45,151 bases of DNA from Bacteroidaceae bacterium (GTDB lineage Bacteria; Bacteroidota; Bacteroidia; Bacteroidales; Bacteroidaceae): contig JAFYPH010000047.1 of NCBI GenBank assembly GCA_017547585.1, positions 1 through 45,151 of the forward strand, given 5' to 3'. The notes under the pieces are model-generated. The model had not been told where the DNA came from and searched no databases. It was given only the letters and a program-made list of their open reading frames with translations. Position numbers and translations under genes: made by a program. Below are positions 1 through 8,161 of the stretch, piece by piece; positions within the stretch are counted from its first letter, which is position 1, and every line of letters starts with the position of its first letter.

Positions 1-2
1 CA

Positions 3-1010
3 TGGTACGGTGGTGAGATGAAGAAGGGTATGTTCTCTATGATGAACTACTACCTCCCCTTGCAGGGTATCGCTTCTATGCACTGCTCGGCTAACACAAA
101 CGAGAAGGGCGAGACAGCAGTATTCTTCGGCCTCAGCGGTACAGGTAAGACTACTTTGAGTACAGACCCCAAACGTATGCTTATCGGTGACGACGAGCAC
201 GGCTGGGACGACGAGTGCGTCTTCAACTTCGAGGGCGGTTGCTACGCTAAGGTTATCAACCTCGACAAAGAGAGCGAGCCCGATATCTACAACGCAATCC
301 GTCGCAATGCACTTCTCGAGAACGTAACAGTTGCCGAGGATGGCAAGATCAACTTCGCAGACAAGAGCGTTACAGAGAACACACGTGTATCTTACCCCAT
401 CGATCACATCGAGAACATCGTTAAGCCCGTTTCTAAGGCTCCCGCAGCTAAGAAGGTAATCTTCTTGTCAGCTGACGCATTCGGTGTTCTTCCTCCCGTT
501 TCTGTTCTTACACCCGAGCAGACACAGTACTACTTCCTCTCTGGCTTCACAGCTAAGTTGGCAGGTACAGAGCGCGGTATCACAGAGCCCACTCCCACAT
601 TCTCTGCTTGCTTCGGTGCAGCATTCCTCAGCCTCCACCCCACAAAGTATGGTGAGGAGTTGGTTAAGAAGATGGAGATGAACGGTGCTAAGGCTTACCT
701 CGTGAACACAGGTTGGAACGGTACAGGCAAACGTATCTCTATCAAGGATACACGCGGTATCATCGACGCTATCCTCGACGGTTCTATCGACAACGCTCCT
801 ACAAAGACAATTCCTTACTTCGACTTTGTAGTTCCCACAGAGCTCCCCGGTGTTGATACAAACATTCTCGATCCCCGCGACACTTACGAGTGCTCTTGCC
901 AGTGGGAGGAGAAGGCTAAGGACCTCGCAGGCCGCTTCATCAAGAACTTTACAAAGTACACTGGCAACGATGCTGGTAAGGCTTTGGTTGAGGCTGGTCC
1001 CAAGCTCTAA
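3..1010 (+). CDS. pckA: Phosphoenolpyruvate carboxykinase (ATP), 5'-truncated by the window
   Basis: This is the C-terminal part of ATP-dependent PEP carboxykinase, which interconverts oxaloacetate + ATP and PEP + CO2 + ADP in the cytoplasm. The frame is open to the window edge: codons before the first in-frame ATG (18) read WYGGE, which continues into MKKGM as in the family, so the ATG at 18 is internal. Visible motifs are the P-loop GLSGTGKT, the kinase-2/metal-binding IGDDEHGW shortly after it, and the conserved TGWNGTGKR stretch. About 335 residues of a roughly 535-residue enzyme are present. In Bacteroidales the enzyme is usually taken to run in the carboxylating direction to feed succinate formation; that is family knowledge. 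Codon use is narrow (AAG, AAC, GAG, ACA dominate), as in highly expressed genes. A strong terminator follows directly. Confidence 0.97.
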   Translation, partial: WYGGEMKKGMFSMMNYYLPLQGIASMHCSANTNEKGETAVFFGLSGTGKTTLSTDPKRMLIGDDEHGWDDECVFNFEGGCYAKVINLDKESEPDIYNAIRRNALLENVTVAEDGKINFADKSVTENTRVSYPIDHIENIVKPVSKAPAAKKVIFLSADAFGVLPPVSVLTPEQTQYYFLSGFTAKLAGTERGITEPTPTFSACFGAAFLSLHPTKYGEELVKKMEMNGAKAYLVNTGWNGTGKRISIKDTRGIIDAILDGSIDNAPTKTIPYFDFVVPTELPGVDTNILDPRDTYECSCQWEEKAKDLAGRFIKNFTKYTGNDAGKALVEAGPKL

Positions 1011-1035
1011 TTGAATTAACTTATTCAATATAACC

Positions 1036-1072
1036 AAATGTGCCGCTCGCAAGAGCGGCACATTTTTTTTTT
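1036..1072 (+). terminator. Rho-independent terminator of pckA
   Basis: A 13-bp perfect stem (1036-1048 with 1053-1065) closes on a GCAA tetraloop and runs into about ten T residues. It begins 26 bases after the pckA stop codon. This is the cleanest intrinsic terminator in the window. Confidence 0.93.
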
Positions 1073-1084
1073 AATTATTATTCA

Positions 1085-1140
1085 ATGCACTCTCCCTCTT
1101 TTGTAAGAGGGAGTACCCGTAGGGGAGGGAGTTAGAGCAC
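1085..1140. repeat. Imperfect palindromic intergenic element with two alternative stems
   Basis: CTCCCTC at 1092-1098 can pair with GAGGGAG at 1107-1113, extended to a 9-bp stem with a TTGT loop, or with an identical GAGGGAG at 1125-1131. The outer bases (TGCACTCT and AGAGCACA) are also partly complementary. The element lies between the pckA terminator and the promoter of the next gene and encodes no protein. It resembles a dispersed palindromic repeat; a cis RNA structure is the alternative. No second copy was seen in this window. Confidence 0.5.
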
Positions 1141-1252
1141 ATGCTTTTTTATACTCCGTCCGAAAAACTACCGTTTTTCTCGTCCCTGTTCGAATATATA
1201 GCATATGTAATAATCATTCTCCCGCAACCCTCGCAAAAAGAATAATTTTATA

Positions 1253-1260
1253 TAACTTTG
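1253..1260 (+). promoter_or_regulatory. Predicted -7 promoter element for the THUMP-like methyltransferase
   Basis: TAACTTTG matches the Bacteroidetes -7 consensus TAnnTTTG and lies 28 bases before the ATG at 1289. No clear TTTG -33 element was found at the expected spacing. Confidence 0.55.
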
Positions 1261-1288
1261 AGCAATTTCTGAAATTGCAGCAAAAACC

Positions 1289-2455
1289 ATGGAACAAGAG
1301 ACCTTGAAATTCATCGCCGAGCACCGCAACGACGACGTACGCACCCTCGCCCTGCAAGCGGCGCGCTACCCGGGCGTAGACATGCGCGAAGCAGTAACGC
1401 AGATAGAAGGGTGGCAGCATGCAAGCACCAAACTGCCCGAGTGGGCAGCCGTCGAAGGGATTGTATATCCCCCGCGCATCTCCATGGAGCAGTGCTCCTC
1501 GTCGGCGACAGCCCTCTACAAAGCCTCGCTGATGAAAGGCGATACTTTCGCCGACCTCACCGGAGGCTTCGGCATCGACTGCAGCTACATTTCAAGGAAT
1601 TTCTCCAAGGGCCACTATATTGAGCGCAACGAGAATTTGTGCAGCGTCGCTGCGCACAATTTCGCACTCTTGGGGCTGGGACACATAGAGATTATCAACG
1701 GAAACAGCGAGCAGGTGCTGCCGACGCTCCCCCCGTGTGATTGGATATTCCTGGACCCTGCGCGACGCGACGGAGCGGGTAAAAAGGTCGTTGCTCTTGC
1801 CGACTGCGAGCCCGACGTTGCCGCCCTGCGCGAGCAACTGCTGCAAAAGGCCCGCCGAGTGATGGTAAAATGTTCGCCCATGCTCGACATTACCGCCGCC
1901 TGCCGCCAGCTTGGCTGCGTGAGCGAGGTACACACGGTGGCAGTGAACAACGAGTGCAAGGAGCTGCTCTTTATCTTGGATTCCGAGGCTGCGGGCGCCA
2001 TTCGCGTATGCTGCGTGAATATAGTGAACGGCTCGGCGCAGACGTTTGCTTTTCCCATGGACGATGCTCCTGAGGCGGGCTACGCTCCCGAGGTAGGTGC
2101 CTACCTTTACGAGCCTAACGCCGCTATCCAAAAGGCCGGCTGCCCCTCGTCGCTCGCCACAAGCTACGGGGTACAAAAACTCCACCGCAACAGCAACCTT
2201 TACACTTCGGATGCTCTTGCGGCGCAGTTCCCCGGACGCACATTCAAGGTTACAGGCGTTGCGGGATTCTCGAAAAACGAACTTAAAATGTTGCTCGGCG
2301 ACCTTAAAAGAGCCAACCTCACGGTGCGTAACTTCCCCGACACTGTGCAGCAGTTGCGCAAGCGTTTGAAGCTCTCCGAGGGCGGCGACGTCTATCTCTT
2401 TGCCACCACTCTTGCCGACGGCCGCAAGGTGCTTGTAAGGTGCGAGAAGGGGTAG
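1289..2455 (+). CDS. THUMP-like domain class I SAM-dependent methyltransferase
   Basis: A 388-residue protein with a class I methyltransferase core. Motif I is DLTGGFGID near residues 92-100, where S-adenosylmethionine binds, and a catalytic-type motif IV reads DWIFLDPARRD near residues 150-160. The N-terminal ~80 residues are helical. The C-terminal third resembles the THUMP-like domain that accompanies this family in Bacteroidetes and suggests an RNA substrate. The DPAR motif IV resembles that of enzymes modifying nucleic-acid bases, but the exact target is not known to me. The gene has its own predicted promoter and its stop lies 3 bp from the end of the convergent gene at 2459, with no terminator between them. 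Confidence 0.85.
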   Translation: MEQETLKFIAEHRNDDVRTLALQAARYPGVDMREAVTQIEGWQHASTKLPEWAAVEGIVYPPRISMEQCSSSATALYKASLMKGDTFADLTGGFGIDCSYISRNFSKGHYIERNENLCSVAAHNFALLGLGHIEIINGNSEQVLPTLPPCDWIFLDPARRDGAGKKVVALADCEPDVAALREQLLQKARRVMVKCSPMLDITAACRQLGCVSEVHTVAVNNECKELLFILDSEAAGAIRVCCVNIVNGSAQTFAFPMDDAPEAGYAPEVGAYLYEPNAAIQKAGCPSSLATSYGVQKLHRNSNLYTSDALAAQFPGRTFKVTGVAGFSKNELKMLLGDLKRANLTVRNFPDTVQQLRKRLKLSEGGDVYLFATTLADGRKVLVRCEKG

Positions 2456-2458
2456 TTT

Positions 2459-3733
2459 CTACTTCGAACGCTCGTAGTAGGGTAGCAGTCCTTTCGAGTA
2501 TGCCTCGTCGAGTATAGGGTATTTCAGGTGTATTCCGCTCTTCTTGCCATTAACCTCCTCTTTGGTGGTCAGAATCTTGTAGGCATTGCCGGTAGCTTTT
2601 GTAAATGTCAGATTGTATTTGTCGGCAAAATTATCCTCTTCGTTCAGCGTATAGCTGTTGAAAAAAGCCTTGAATGCATCCAATCCTCCGTTCACTATAA
2701 GTGCGGCACATTGCTGTTTCTCGGGAATATCCACCAGATACAAATTCACATTTTTCATGCCCCGATATTGGCGCACGCACATTCCCAATGTGTCTGCCGC
2801 CCAGATGCACTCCATATTATTCATGTCGCTGATCTTTGTGCCCACTTTGTGCGTTGAGAGCAGATAAAACCTGATGTTCCCCGACAGTTTATCGTATGCC
2901 TTTTTGTCGGTGCCTTCGTAGTAGTGTATCGACGGGCACTCATCCTCGTAGGTGTATTTCGATTTTTTGAACTTGTTGCGAAGAACGGATACGCTGTCCC
3001 TGAATGTAAATGCGCAATATATTGCCGATTCATAGGGTCTCCATTGGTCGTGGTACACTACATCGCCCAATCTGTCGAAATATTTGCTGATGCTTTTGAT
3101 GCCTGTGGGCTCTTCTTTCTTTTCATCATCTGCTGCTCCAAAGACTATTGGCTCTCCCTTGCCGGTGGTAAACTTCTTTATAAGGCCTCCTTCAGTGATT
3201 GACTCAAACTTGTCGTTCACCAACTGTGTGAGCATGTTCTGCGACTTTGTTACAATGTCGTCGTCGCAATAAGCGATAGAGTATTTTTTACTCAGCAGAC
3301 TGTCGGTGAAAATAAACATATTGTTTTTGTCTCTAAAGAGTGCTGCTTTTACAGTGTCATTGCTGTTGTTCAACTGCAAAGGAATACCGGCAAGCTCGTC
3401 GCAGTTATCTATGTTCAGATTCGCCACAAAGGCGCGCATTTTATTGTAGCCCTCTTCGTTCTGCGACTCGGCAAGGATGCTCTTGCTCATTGTAATCTTG
3501 TTAGCCTTCCACACTTCGTCTACCTTCTTTTCCTCGAACTGCTCGTACAATTGTTTCTTTACGTCCTCGATGATGGAGTCGCTATCATACTCATTTACCT
3601 TTATTTGCTTGCTGTCAAGCTCCTTTATGGTCTTTATTACCTTATTAACCTTTCCTTTGTTTGCTCGCGGCTCGGCAGCCTGTGCGCCGGCAAATGCGAA
3701 TATTGCCACGATGGCTATCAGTATATTTCTCAT
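2459..3733 (-). CDS. Unknown secreted protein in the sigma-factor operon
   Basis: A 424-residue protein I do not recognise. It starts with a signal peptide (short basic start, hydrophobic core, AGAQA cleavage region near residue 19), so it should be periplasmic or surface-exposed. The mature part is charged and lysine-rich, with no transmembrane segment and no catalytic motif I can name. The start lies 15 bp after the DUF4252 stop, so it is probably the last gene of the sigma/anti-sigma/DUF4252 operon. A role in the envelope process controlled by that sigma factor is an inference from position only. It ends 3 bp from the convergent methyltransferase gene. Confidence 0.8.
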   Translation of the reverse strand: MRNILIAIVAIFAFAGAQAAEPRANKGKVNKVIKTIKELDSKQIKVNEYDSDSIIEDVKKQLYEQFEEKKVDEVWKANKITMSKSILAESQNEEGYNKMRAFVANLNIDNCDELAGIPLQLNNSNDTVKAALFRDKNNMFIFTDSLLSKKYSIAYCDDDIVTKSQNMLTQLVNDKFESITEGGLIKKFTTGKGEPIVFGAADDEKKEEPTGIKSISKYFDRLGDVVYHDQWRPYESAIYCAFTFRDSVSVLRNKFKKSKYTYEDECPSIHYYEGTDKKAYDKLSGNIRFYLLSTHKVGTKISDMNNMECIWAADTLGMCVRQYRGMKNVNLYLVDIPEKQQCAALIVNGGLDAFKAFFNSYTLNEEDNFADKYNLTFTKATGNAYKILTTKEEVNGKKSGIHLKYPILDEAYSKGLLPYYERSK

Positions 3734-3748
3734 TTTCGTGTATATTTT

Positions 3749-4270
3749 TTAAAAATCAAGTTCGAATCCGTTCTCCAATAGGGCGTTGAAAATATCCATC
3801 GACAGCCCCGCAATGAACACCACTGACAGGGTAGTGTTATTCTCGTCGGTGATTATCAGCAGCCCCTCTTTGCTGCTGTATATTATCGTTGCCTCCGAGC
3901 CCTCTTTGTTTGTGGCCACAAGCTCCATGCCCATCACTTTGTCGTCGTTCGACAAGAAAGGCTGCATCTCCTTTTTCAGCTTTTTGTAGCCCTCGCTGTC
4001 GCTCGAACTATACTGTCGTATATATTTCAGCTTTTTCAGAGATTTTGCCATCTCTTTGTCGCCCTCGCCGAATCCTAAGGCAAAGAGGCTCTTGAGCATG
4101 TTCATGGAAATATACGAGTACTCCACGTGTGACGAGTAGTCGCGTGCAAGGCCCTGAACGAACTTCTCAACCTTGCTATTGCTTTTGCTGTCTCTGCTTG
4201 CGGCGGGTGCTGTTGTCGCTGCTGCAAACGTCAGCAGCAGTGCAAAGAATATTGCTATCAGTCGTTTCAT
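3749..4270 (-). CDS. DUF4252 domain secreted protein
   Basis: A 173-residue protein with an N-terminal signal sequence (MKRLIAIFFALLLTFAA) and a mature part resembling DUF4252, including the predicted helix containing SYISMNMLKS and a later LVATNKEG stretch. DUF4252 proteins are a Bacteroidetes family often encoded beside ECF sigma factors; their biochemical role is unknown. The ATG overlaps the anti-sigma stop as ATGA, indicating translational coupling. The last residues FELDF are hydrophobic. Family assignment is from pattern recognition and should be confirmed by profile search. Confidence 0.78.
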   Translation of the reverse strand: MKRLIAIFFALLLTFAAATTAPAASRDSKSNSKVEKFVQGLARDYSSHVEYSYISMNMLKSLFALGFGEGDKEMAKSLKKLKYIRQYSSSDSEGYKKLKKEMQPFLSNDDKVMGMELVATNKEGSEATIIYSSKEGLLIITDENNTTLSVVFIAGLSMDIFNALLENGFELDF

Positions 4271-4791
4271 TGTTGGTTGCGTTTAATTATTATACTCAGT
4301 TTCTTTATGTTATTTCCCGCCTCTGTTGCGTTGTTGCGGGTGCTCTTTGTGACGGTGGCGAGGTTGCGCAGTATGGCATTTGCGTGGGGCAGTGCCTCTT
4401 CGGGCGTCGCGAACGTGTCTCGGTCGCGGGCGGCGATGAATGCCTCGTCTCGCTCGCTCCTATGCTGCACGATGGCAAGCCCTGTTGCAGCCACGATAGC
4501 CACGATGGCTGCCGCGCGCCATATGTTGCGCAGTTCCAATCTTCGCACTCTCTTTGCGGGGCGGTTGCTCTCCTCGGCCAGATTGTCTATCATTGCCGAC
4601 AGGCGTTCCTCCATGCCCGCAGGGGGCTCCTGGTCGCCCTCAATGGTTGCCATTTGCAGTATAAGCTCACACTCGTCGCGGAACTCCTCTGGAATCTCCT
4701 GCGAGCGCAGGTAACGGACAAACTCCTGCTCCTCGTCGCGGCTCATGCGCTCGTCGAGGTATCTGTCTATCATTTCTCTTATATCTTTCAT
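4267..4791 (-). CDS. Probable membrane anti-sigma factor
   Basis: A 174-residue protein with an acidic, helical cytoplasmic N-terminus (about residues 1-85), one transmembrane segment (about 91-109, WRAAAIVAIVAATGLAIV) and a short polar C-terminal domain outside. It lies 3 bp after the ECF sigma gene and overlaps the next gene by 4 bp, the usual arrangement of a sigma factor and its anti-sigma partner. The zinc-binding HxxxCxxC motif of ZAS-type anti-sigma factors is absent; the only N-terminal cysteine is alone in DECEL. It is also much shorter than FecR-type proteins. The function is inferred from topology and position. Confidence 0.75.
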   Translation of the reverse strand: MKDIREMIDRYLDERMSRDEEQEFVRYLRSQEIPEEFRDECELILQMATIEGDQEPPAGMEERLSAMIDNLAEESNRPAKRVRRLELRNIWRAAAIVAIVAATGLAIVQHRSERDEAFIAARDRDTFATPEEALPHANAILRNLATVTKSTRNNATEAGNNIKKLSIIIKRNQQ

Positions 4792-4794
4792 ACG

Positions 4795-5289
4795 TTACCC
4801 GTTTTTTTGTTTGTAACAGTTTATCAATTCTCTCTTCAGACGCGAGACTGTCATTCGCAGGCTCGTTGCGGGCAGCCCCGTCAGTCGCTCAATCTCGTCG
4901 TATGTGCAGCCTCGCAGCCTCAGCATGAATATGCGCCGTTGCCGCTCGTGCAGACGTGCGAGGAAGGCTTTCAGAAACCTCTGCTTGTCGTTAATCTCCT
5001 CTTCGCTGTATGTCTCGTCGCAGATGGCGGCCGTCTCTTCGTCGAGGCTCTGCTCTTCGTGCCGTCGCATTTCGCGCCATCGGTCGATGCAGATGTTCTT
5101 GAGCAGTTGGCGGCAGTAGGCTTCGTCGCTCTCTATGCTGCCCAGCGTGTCGCGCCGCTCCCACAGCTTCACGAATAGATTCTGCACGGCATCTTCGGCT
5201 TCGTTGCTGTCGCCGAGCATGCGCACTGCCACGCGGTAGAGTTCTTTGTGCAGTGGCAGGAATCTGTTCTTGAATTCTGTGCTTGTCAT
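4795..5289 (-). CDS. ECF-type RNA polymerase sigma-70 factor
   Basis: A 164-residue ECF sigma factor. Region 2 includes GDSNEAEDAVQNLFVKLWE (about residues 27-45) and the helix ending in ICIDRWRE, which would melt and contact the -10 region. Region 4 is a helix-turn-helix with CTYDEIERLTGLPATSLR (about 128-145) for -35 recognition. The acidic segment DEETAAICDETYSEEE links the two. It heads a four-gene operon with an anti-sigma candidate and two exported proteins. Its stimulus is unknown. The ATG at 5289 is the only start compatible with the usual ECF N-terminus. Confidence 0.93.
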   Translation of the reverse strand: MTSTEFKNRFLPLHKELYRVAVRMLGDSNEAEDAVQNLFVKLWERRDTLGSIESDEAYCRQLLKNICIDRWREMRRHEEQSLDEETAAICDETYSEEEINDKQRFLKAFLARLHERQRRIFMLRLRGCTYDEIERLTGLPATSLRMTVSRLKRELINCYKQKNG

Positions 5290-5360
5290 TTTTTTGTGCT
5301 GTTCACTTATATGACGTCGAAGTTACGGAAATGTAACAGAAAAAGTGAAAAATATTTTAT

Positions 5361-5393
5361 AAAAAAACGTCGCACCGAAGAATCGATGCGACG
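5361..5393 (-). terminator. Terminator of the DUF4476 gene
   Basis: On the minus strand CGTCGCA and TGCGACG (5368-5374 and 5387-5393) form a 7-bp GC-rich stem followed by about seven T residues. It lies just after the stop of the DUF4476 gene, separating that gene from the sigma-factor operon. Confidence 0.8.
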
Positions 5394-5398
5394 CATTG

Positions 5399-5842
5399 TT
5401 ATCTGTTGCGGCGTTTCAATATGCTCGCGGCCTTGTCTTTGTTCGACGAGAATGAGAATTCCTTGATAATTTTATCGGCATTCTCCATGTCTACCAAGCG
5501 CGGAGCGATAACCTCGAGCGCCTTTATCTTATTATCATCGAACGACAATAGCGACAACAACTTCGCACACTGCCTGCTGCTAAAATAGCTGCCTATGCAA
5601 GCGACGCGTATAACATCTATCTTTCTGTCTCCAAAGGAGGCATTTTTTACGATACCTGCCATCATTTCAAAATCCTTGTCGCGCATTGCGCGAGGGTGTT
5701 TGTATCTTTTGTCCATCGGCCTTTTGTCGCGATACTCCATCTTCTCTTTAGGCTTTTTGTCGGGGGCGGCAGCAGATGCCGGTAGGCAAAAAATACTCAA
5801 TGCCACAATGGCAACAATCATCAAGGGCTTCAAATTCTTCAT
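5399..5842 (-). CDS. DUF4476 domain secreted protein
   Basis: A 147-residue protein with a signal peptide (cleavage after a PASAAA region near residue 26), a basic lysine/arginine-rich linker (about 29-52), then a DUF4476-like domain of about 90 residues. The family pattern is visible: FSSRQCAKLLSLLSFDDNKIKALEV, followed by DMENADKIIKEFSFSSNK. DUF4476 is a Bacteroidetes family of unknown function. The gene has its own -7 element and terminator, so it is a separate transcription unit upstream of the sigma operon. It could be a target or sensor of that system, but the sequence does not show this. Confidence 0.75.
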   Translation of the reverse strand: MKNLKPLMIVAIVALSIFCLPASAAAPDKKPKEKMEYRDKRPMDKRYKHPRAMRDKDFEMMAGIVKNASFGDRKIDVIRVACIGSYFSSRQCAKLLSLLSFDDNKIKALEVIAPRLVDMENADKIIKEFSFSSNKDKAASILKRRNR

Positions 5843-5869
5843 AGCATATATTTTTTATTGGTTACTGCG

Positions 5870-5877
5870 CAAAAGTA
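5870..5877 (-). promoter_or_regulatory. Predicted -7 promoter element for the DUF4476 gene
   Basis: The minus strand reads TACTTTTG, an exact TAnnTTTG match, 28 bases before the ATG at 5842. Confidence 0.6.
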
Positions 5878-5892
5878 GTCAGTTTCAATATC

Positions 5893-5932
5893 AAAAAAAA
5901 GAGAATCCCCCTATATTTCAAAGGAGATTCCC
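5893..5932 (-). terminator. Terminator of the arginine operon
   Basis: On the minus strand GAATCTCC pairs with GGGGATTC (one G-T pair) across a loop of about 12 bases, followed by about eight T residues. It lies about 35 bases after the argD stop codon. Confidence 0.85.
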
Positions 5933-5966
5933 TAATGTTTGTCGAAAATACTCTATAGTATATTTT

Positions 5967-7091
5967 TTATCCGATTACCTTGTGCAGACGAGCGATAAAC
6001 TCCTGTGCCTGCTCCATGCTCAGGCTCAAGGGGGGCAACAGACGAATAACGTTTGTGCCGCTGACACCTGTGAACACATGCTCCTCGAAGAGCAGCTTTG
6101 TGCGTATCTCCTTTATAGGCTCCTCGAACTCGATACCTATCATCAGGCCCTTGCCACGTACCTCTTTTATCGCGGGGATTTTCTTGAGCTCTGTCATCAG
6201 ATACTCGCCCACTTTGTTTACATTATCCAGCAGGTTCTCATCCTCAATAACGTCGAGCACAGCCTGTGCTGCGGCGCATGCAAGGTGGTTGCCGCCGAAT
6301 GTTGTTCCCAACTGTCCGAAGATGGGGGTGAACTTGGGGCTTATGAGCAGTGCGCCCATGGGGAATCCGTTGGCGATGCCCTTTGCCACTGTGATAAGGT
6401 CGGGACGGATGCCTGCCCACTGGTGAGCAAAGAATTTACCGCTGCGGCCGTATCCGCTCTGAATCTCGTCGAGCACGAGGATGGTGCCTGTTGCGGTACA
6501 CTCCTCCTGCAACTGCTGCAAGAATTCGGGCTGGGGAACAACAATACCGCCGATACCCTGAATGCCCTCGATGATTACCGCTGCAACGTCGCCTTTTGCA
6601 AGCTCGGCACGAACAGCCTCAATGTCGTTCAAGGGAAGGTAGGTTGTGTGGTTGTTGCTGTTGATGGGGGCAATGATTTTTGCATTGTCGGTAACCTCTA
6701 CAGCCAACGAAGTACGTCCGTGGAACGACTTTTTGAAAGAGATTACGCGTGTGCGTCCGTTGGTGAACGATGCGAGCTTCAGTGCATTCTCGTTAGCCTC
6801 GGCACCCGAGTTTACGAAGAAGGCGCTGTAGTCCTCGTAGCCCGACAGACGGCCCAGCTTCTCGGCAACGGCTGTCTGCAATGTGTTTATCACCGAGTTT
6901 GAGTAGAAGCCCAGCTTCTGCACCTGTGAAGCGATGCTCTCTACGTAGTGGGGGTGTGCGTGACCTATTGAGATTACCGCATGGCCGCCGTAAAGGTCAA
7001 GATACTCTGTGCCTTTGTCGTCCCACACTCTGCATCCTTCGCCTTTTACGATGTTAATATCGAAAAGGGGATATACGTTATATAAGTCCAT
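5967..7091 (-). CDS. argD: Acetylornithine (N-acylornithine) aminotransferase
   Basis: A 374-residue class III PLP aminotransferase that forms N-acylornithine from the N-acylglutamate semialdehyde and glutamate. Visible motifs are the cofactor-phosphate contact NSGAEANENALKLA (about residues 93-106), LDEIQSGYGRSGK with the ring-contacting Asp, and TVAKGIANGFPMG with the PLP lysine. Bacteroides is reported to use N-succinyl instead of N-acetyl intermediates, and this enzyme would then act on N-succinylornithine; the sequence alone cannot decide. It is the last gene of the argR-GNAT-argG-argC-argD operon, 86 bp after argC. Confidence 0.95.
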   Translation of the reverse strand: MDLYNVYPLFDINIVKGEGCRVWDDKGTEYLDLYGGHAVISIGHAHPHYVESIASQVQKLGFYSNSVINTLQTAVAEKLGRLSGYEDYSAFFVNSGAEANENALKLASFTNGRTRVISFKKSFHGRTSLAVEVTDNAKIIAPINSNNHTTYLPLNDIEAVRAELAKGDVAAVIIEGIQGIGGIVVPQPEFLQQLQEECTATGTILVLDEIQSGYGRSGKFFAHQWAGIRPDLITVAKGIANGFPMGALLISPKFTPIFGQLGTTFGGNHLACAAAQAVLDVIEDENLLDNVNKVGEYLMTELKKIPAIKEVRGKGLMIGIEFEEPIKEIRTKLLFEEHVFTGVSGTNVIRLLPPLSLSMEQAQEFIARLHKVIG

Positions 7092-7177
7092 CTTATTTTT
7101 TTGTTGAAAGCTGTTCGAACTTTACGTTTGCAAAGTCCAAACAGCTTATAGTTAATTATCCGAATAATGTCTATTTC

Positions 7178-8146
7178 TTAGAATGCCGAAGGCTTCAGGC
7201 GCAATCCCACTGTCTCCTCGAGGCCGAAGAGCAGGTTCATATTGTGTACAGCCTGGCCGCTGGCACCCTTCAGCAGGTTATCGATTACTGAGGTAATGAG
7301 CAGCTTATTGCCGAACTTCTGCAGGTGGATGAGACACTTGTTTGTGTTTACAACCTGTTTCAGGTCTACAGGCTTTTTCACTATGTGTGTGAACGAATCG
7401 CGCTCGTAGTAGTTCTCGTAGATTTCGTAAAGTTCCTCAAGTTCAAGGTCGCACTTCACAACCAATGTGGCGAAGATGCCGCGTGCAAAGTCTCCACGGT
7501 AGGGGATAAAGTCGATTGAGCCGTCAAAGTCGGGCTGCAACTGCTTCACGCTCTGCATAATCTCGGGCACATGCTGGTGCTCGAAGGGCTTGTAGGTGCT
7601 CATATTGTTGTTGCGCCAGCTGAAGTGTGTGGTCGACGAGGGCTTCACTCCCGCACCGGTGCTTCCTGTGATTGCGTTCACAGAAATGTCGCCGTTGAGC
7701 AGGTGCTTCTTTGCCAAAGGCAAAAGTCCAAGCTCGATACATGTTGCGAAACATCCGGGGTTGGCCACGTAGCGGCGTTTGCATGTGTCGCGGCGGTTAA
7801 GCTCGGGCAAGCCATAGATAAAGTCGTGGTCGTTGCTCTTTATGCGGAAGTCCATCGAAAGGTCGATAACCTTCAGCTCCTCGGGCAACTGCTCGCGGTC
7901 GAGGAATTTCTTTGTGTCGCCGTGTGCAGTGCAGAAGAAGAGCACGTCAATCTTGTCAAAGGGCATTTCGTCGGTGAATGTAAGCTCCGTCTCGCCCAAA
8001 AGTCCGCAGTGAACGTCGGTTATCTTGTTGCCGGCGTTGCTGCTGCTGTTTATAAATACAATCTCAACCTCGGGGTGGTTAAGCAACAGGCGGATAAGTT
8101 CTCCGGCGGTGTAGCCTGCTCCGCCTATTATACCTACTTTTATCAT
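7178..8146 (-). CDS. argC: N-acetyl-gamma-glutamyl-phosphate reductase
   Basis: A 322-residue enzyme that reduces N-acylglutamyl-5-phosphate to the semialdehyde with NADPH. The N-terminal Rossmann fold has IGGAGYTAGEL (residues 6-16). The catalytic cysteine lies in NPGCFATC near residue 133, and the downstream substrate segment TGSTGAGVKPS is intact. Length and motifs fit the type 1 family. It starts 15 bp after argG in the arginine operon. Confidence 0.96.
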   Translation of the reverse strand: MIKVGIIGGAGYTAGELIRLLLNHPEVEIVFINSSSNAGNKITDVHCGLLGETELTFTDEMPFDKIDVLFFCTAHGDTKKFLDREQLPEELKVIDLSMDFRIKSNDHDFIYGLPELNRRDTCKRRYVANPGCFATCIELGLLPLAKKHLLNGDISVNAITGSTGAGVKPSSTTHFSWRNNNMSTYKPFEHQHVPEIMQSVKQLQPDFDGSIDFIPYRGDFARGIFATLVVKCDLELEELYEIYENYYERDSFTHIVKKPVDLKQVVNTNKCLIHLQKFGNKLLITSVIDNLLKGASGQAVHNMNLLFGLEETVGLRLKPSAF

Positions 8147-8161
8147 GATATTCGTTTTTTC

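Noticed and set aside
4129-5178. 349-codon open frame antisense to the sigma/anti-sigma operon
   Set aside because: The opposite strand carries three recognisable, tightly packed genes; this frame has no recognisable domain and crosses their boundaries.
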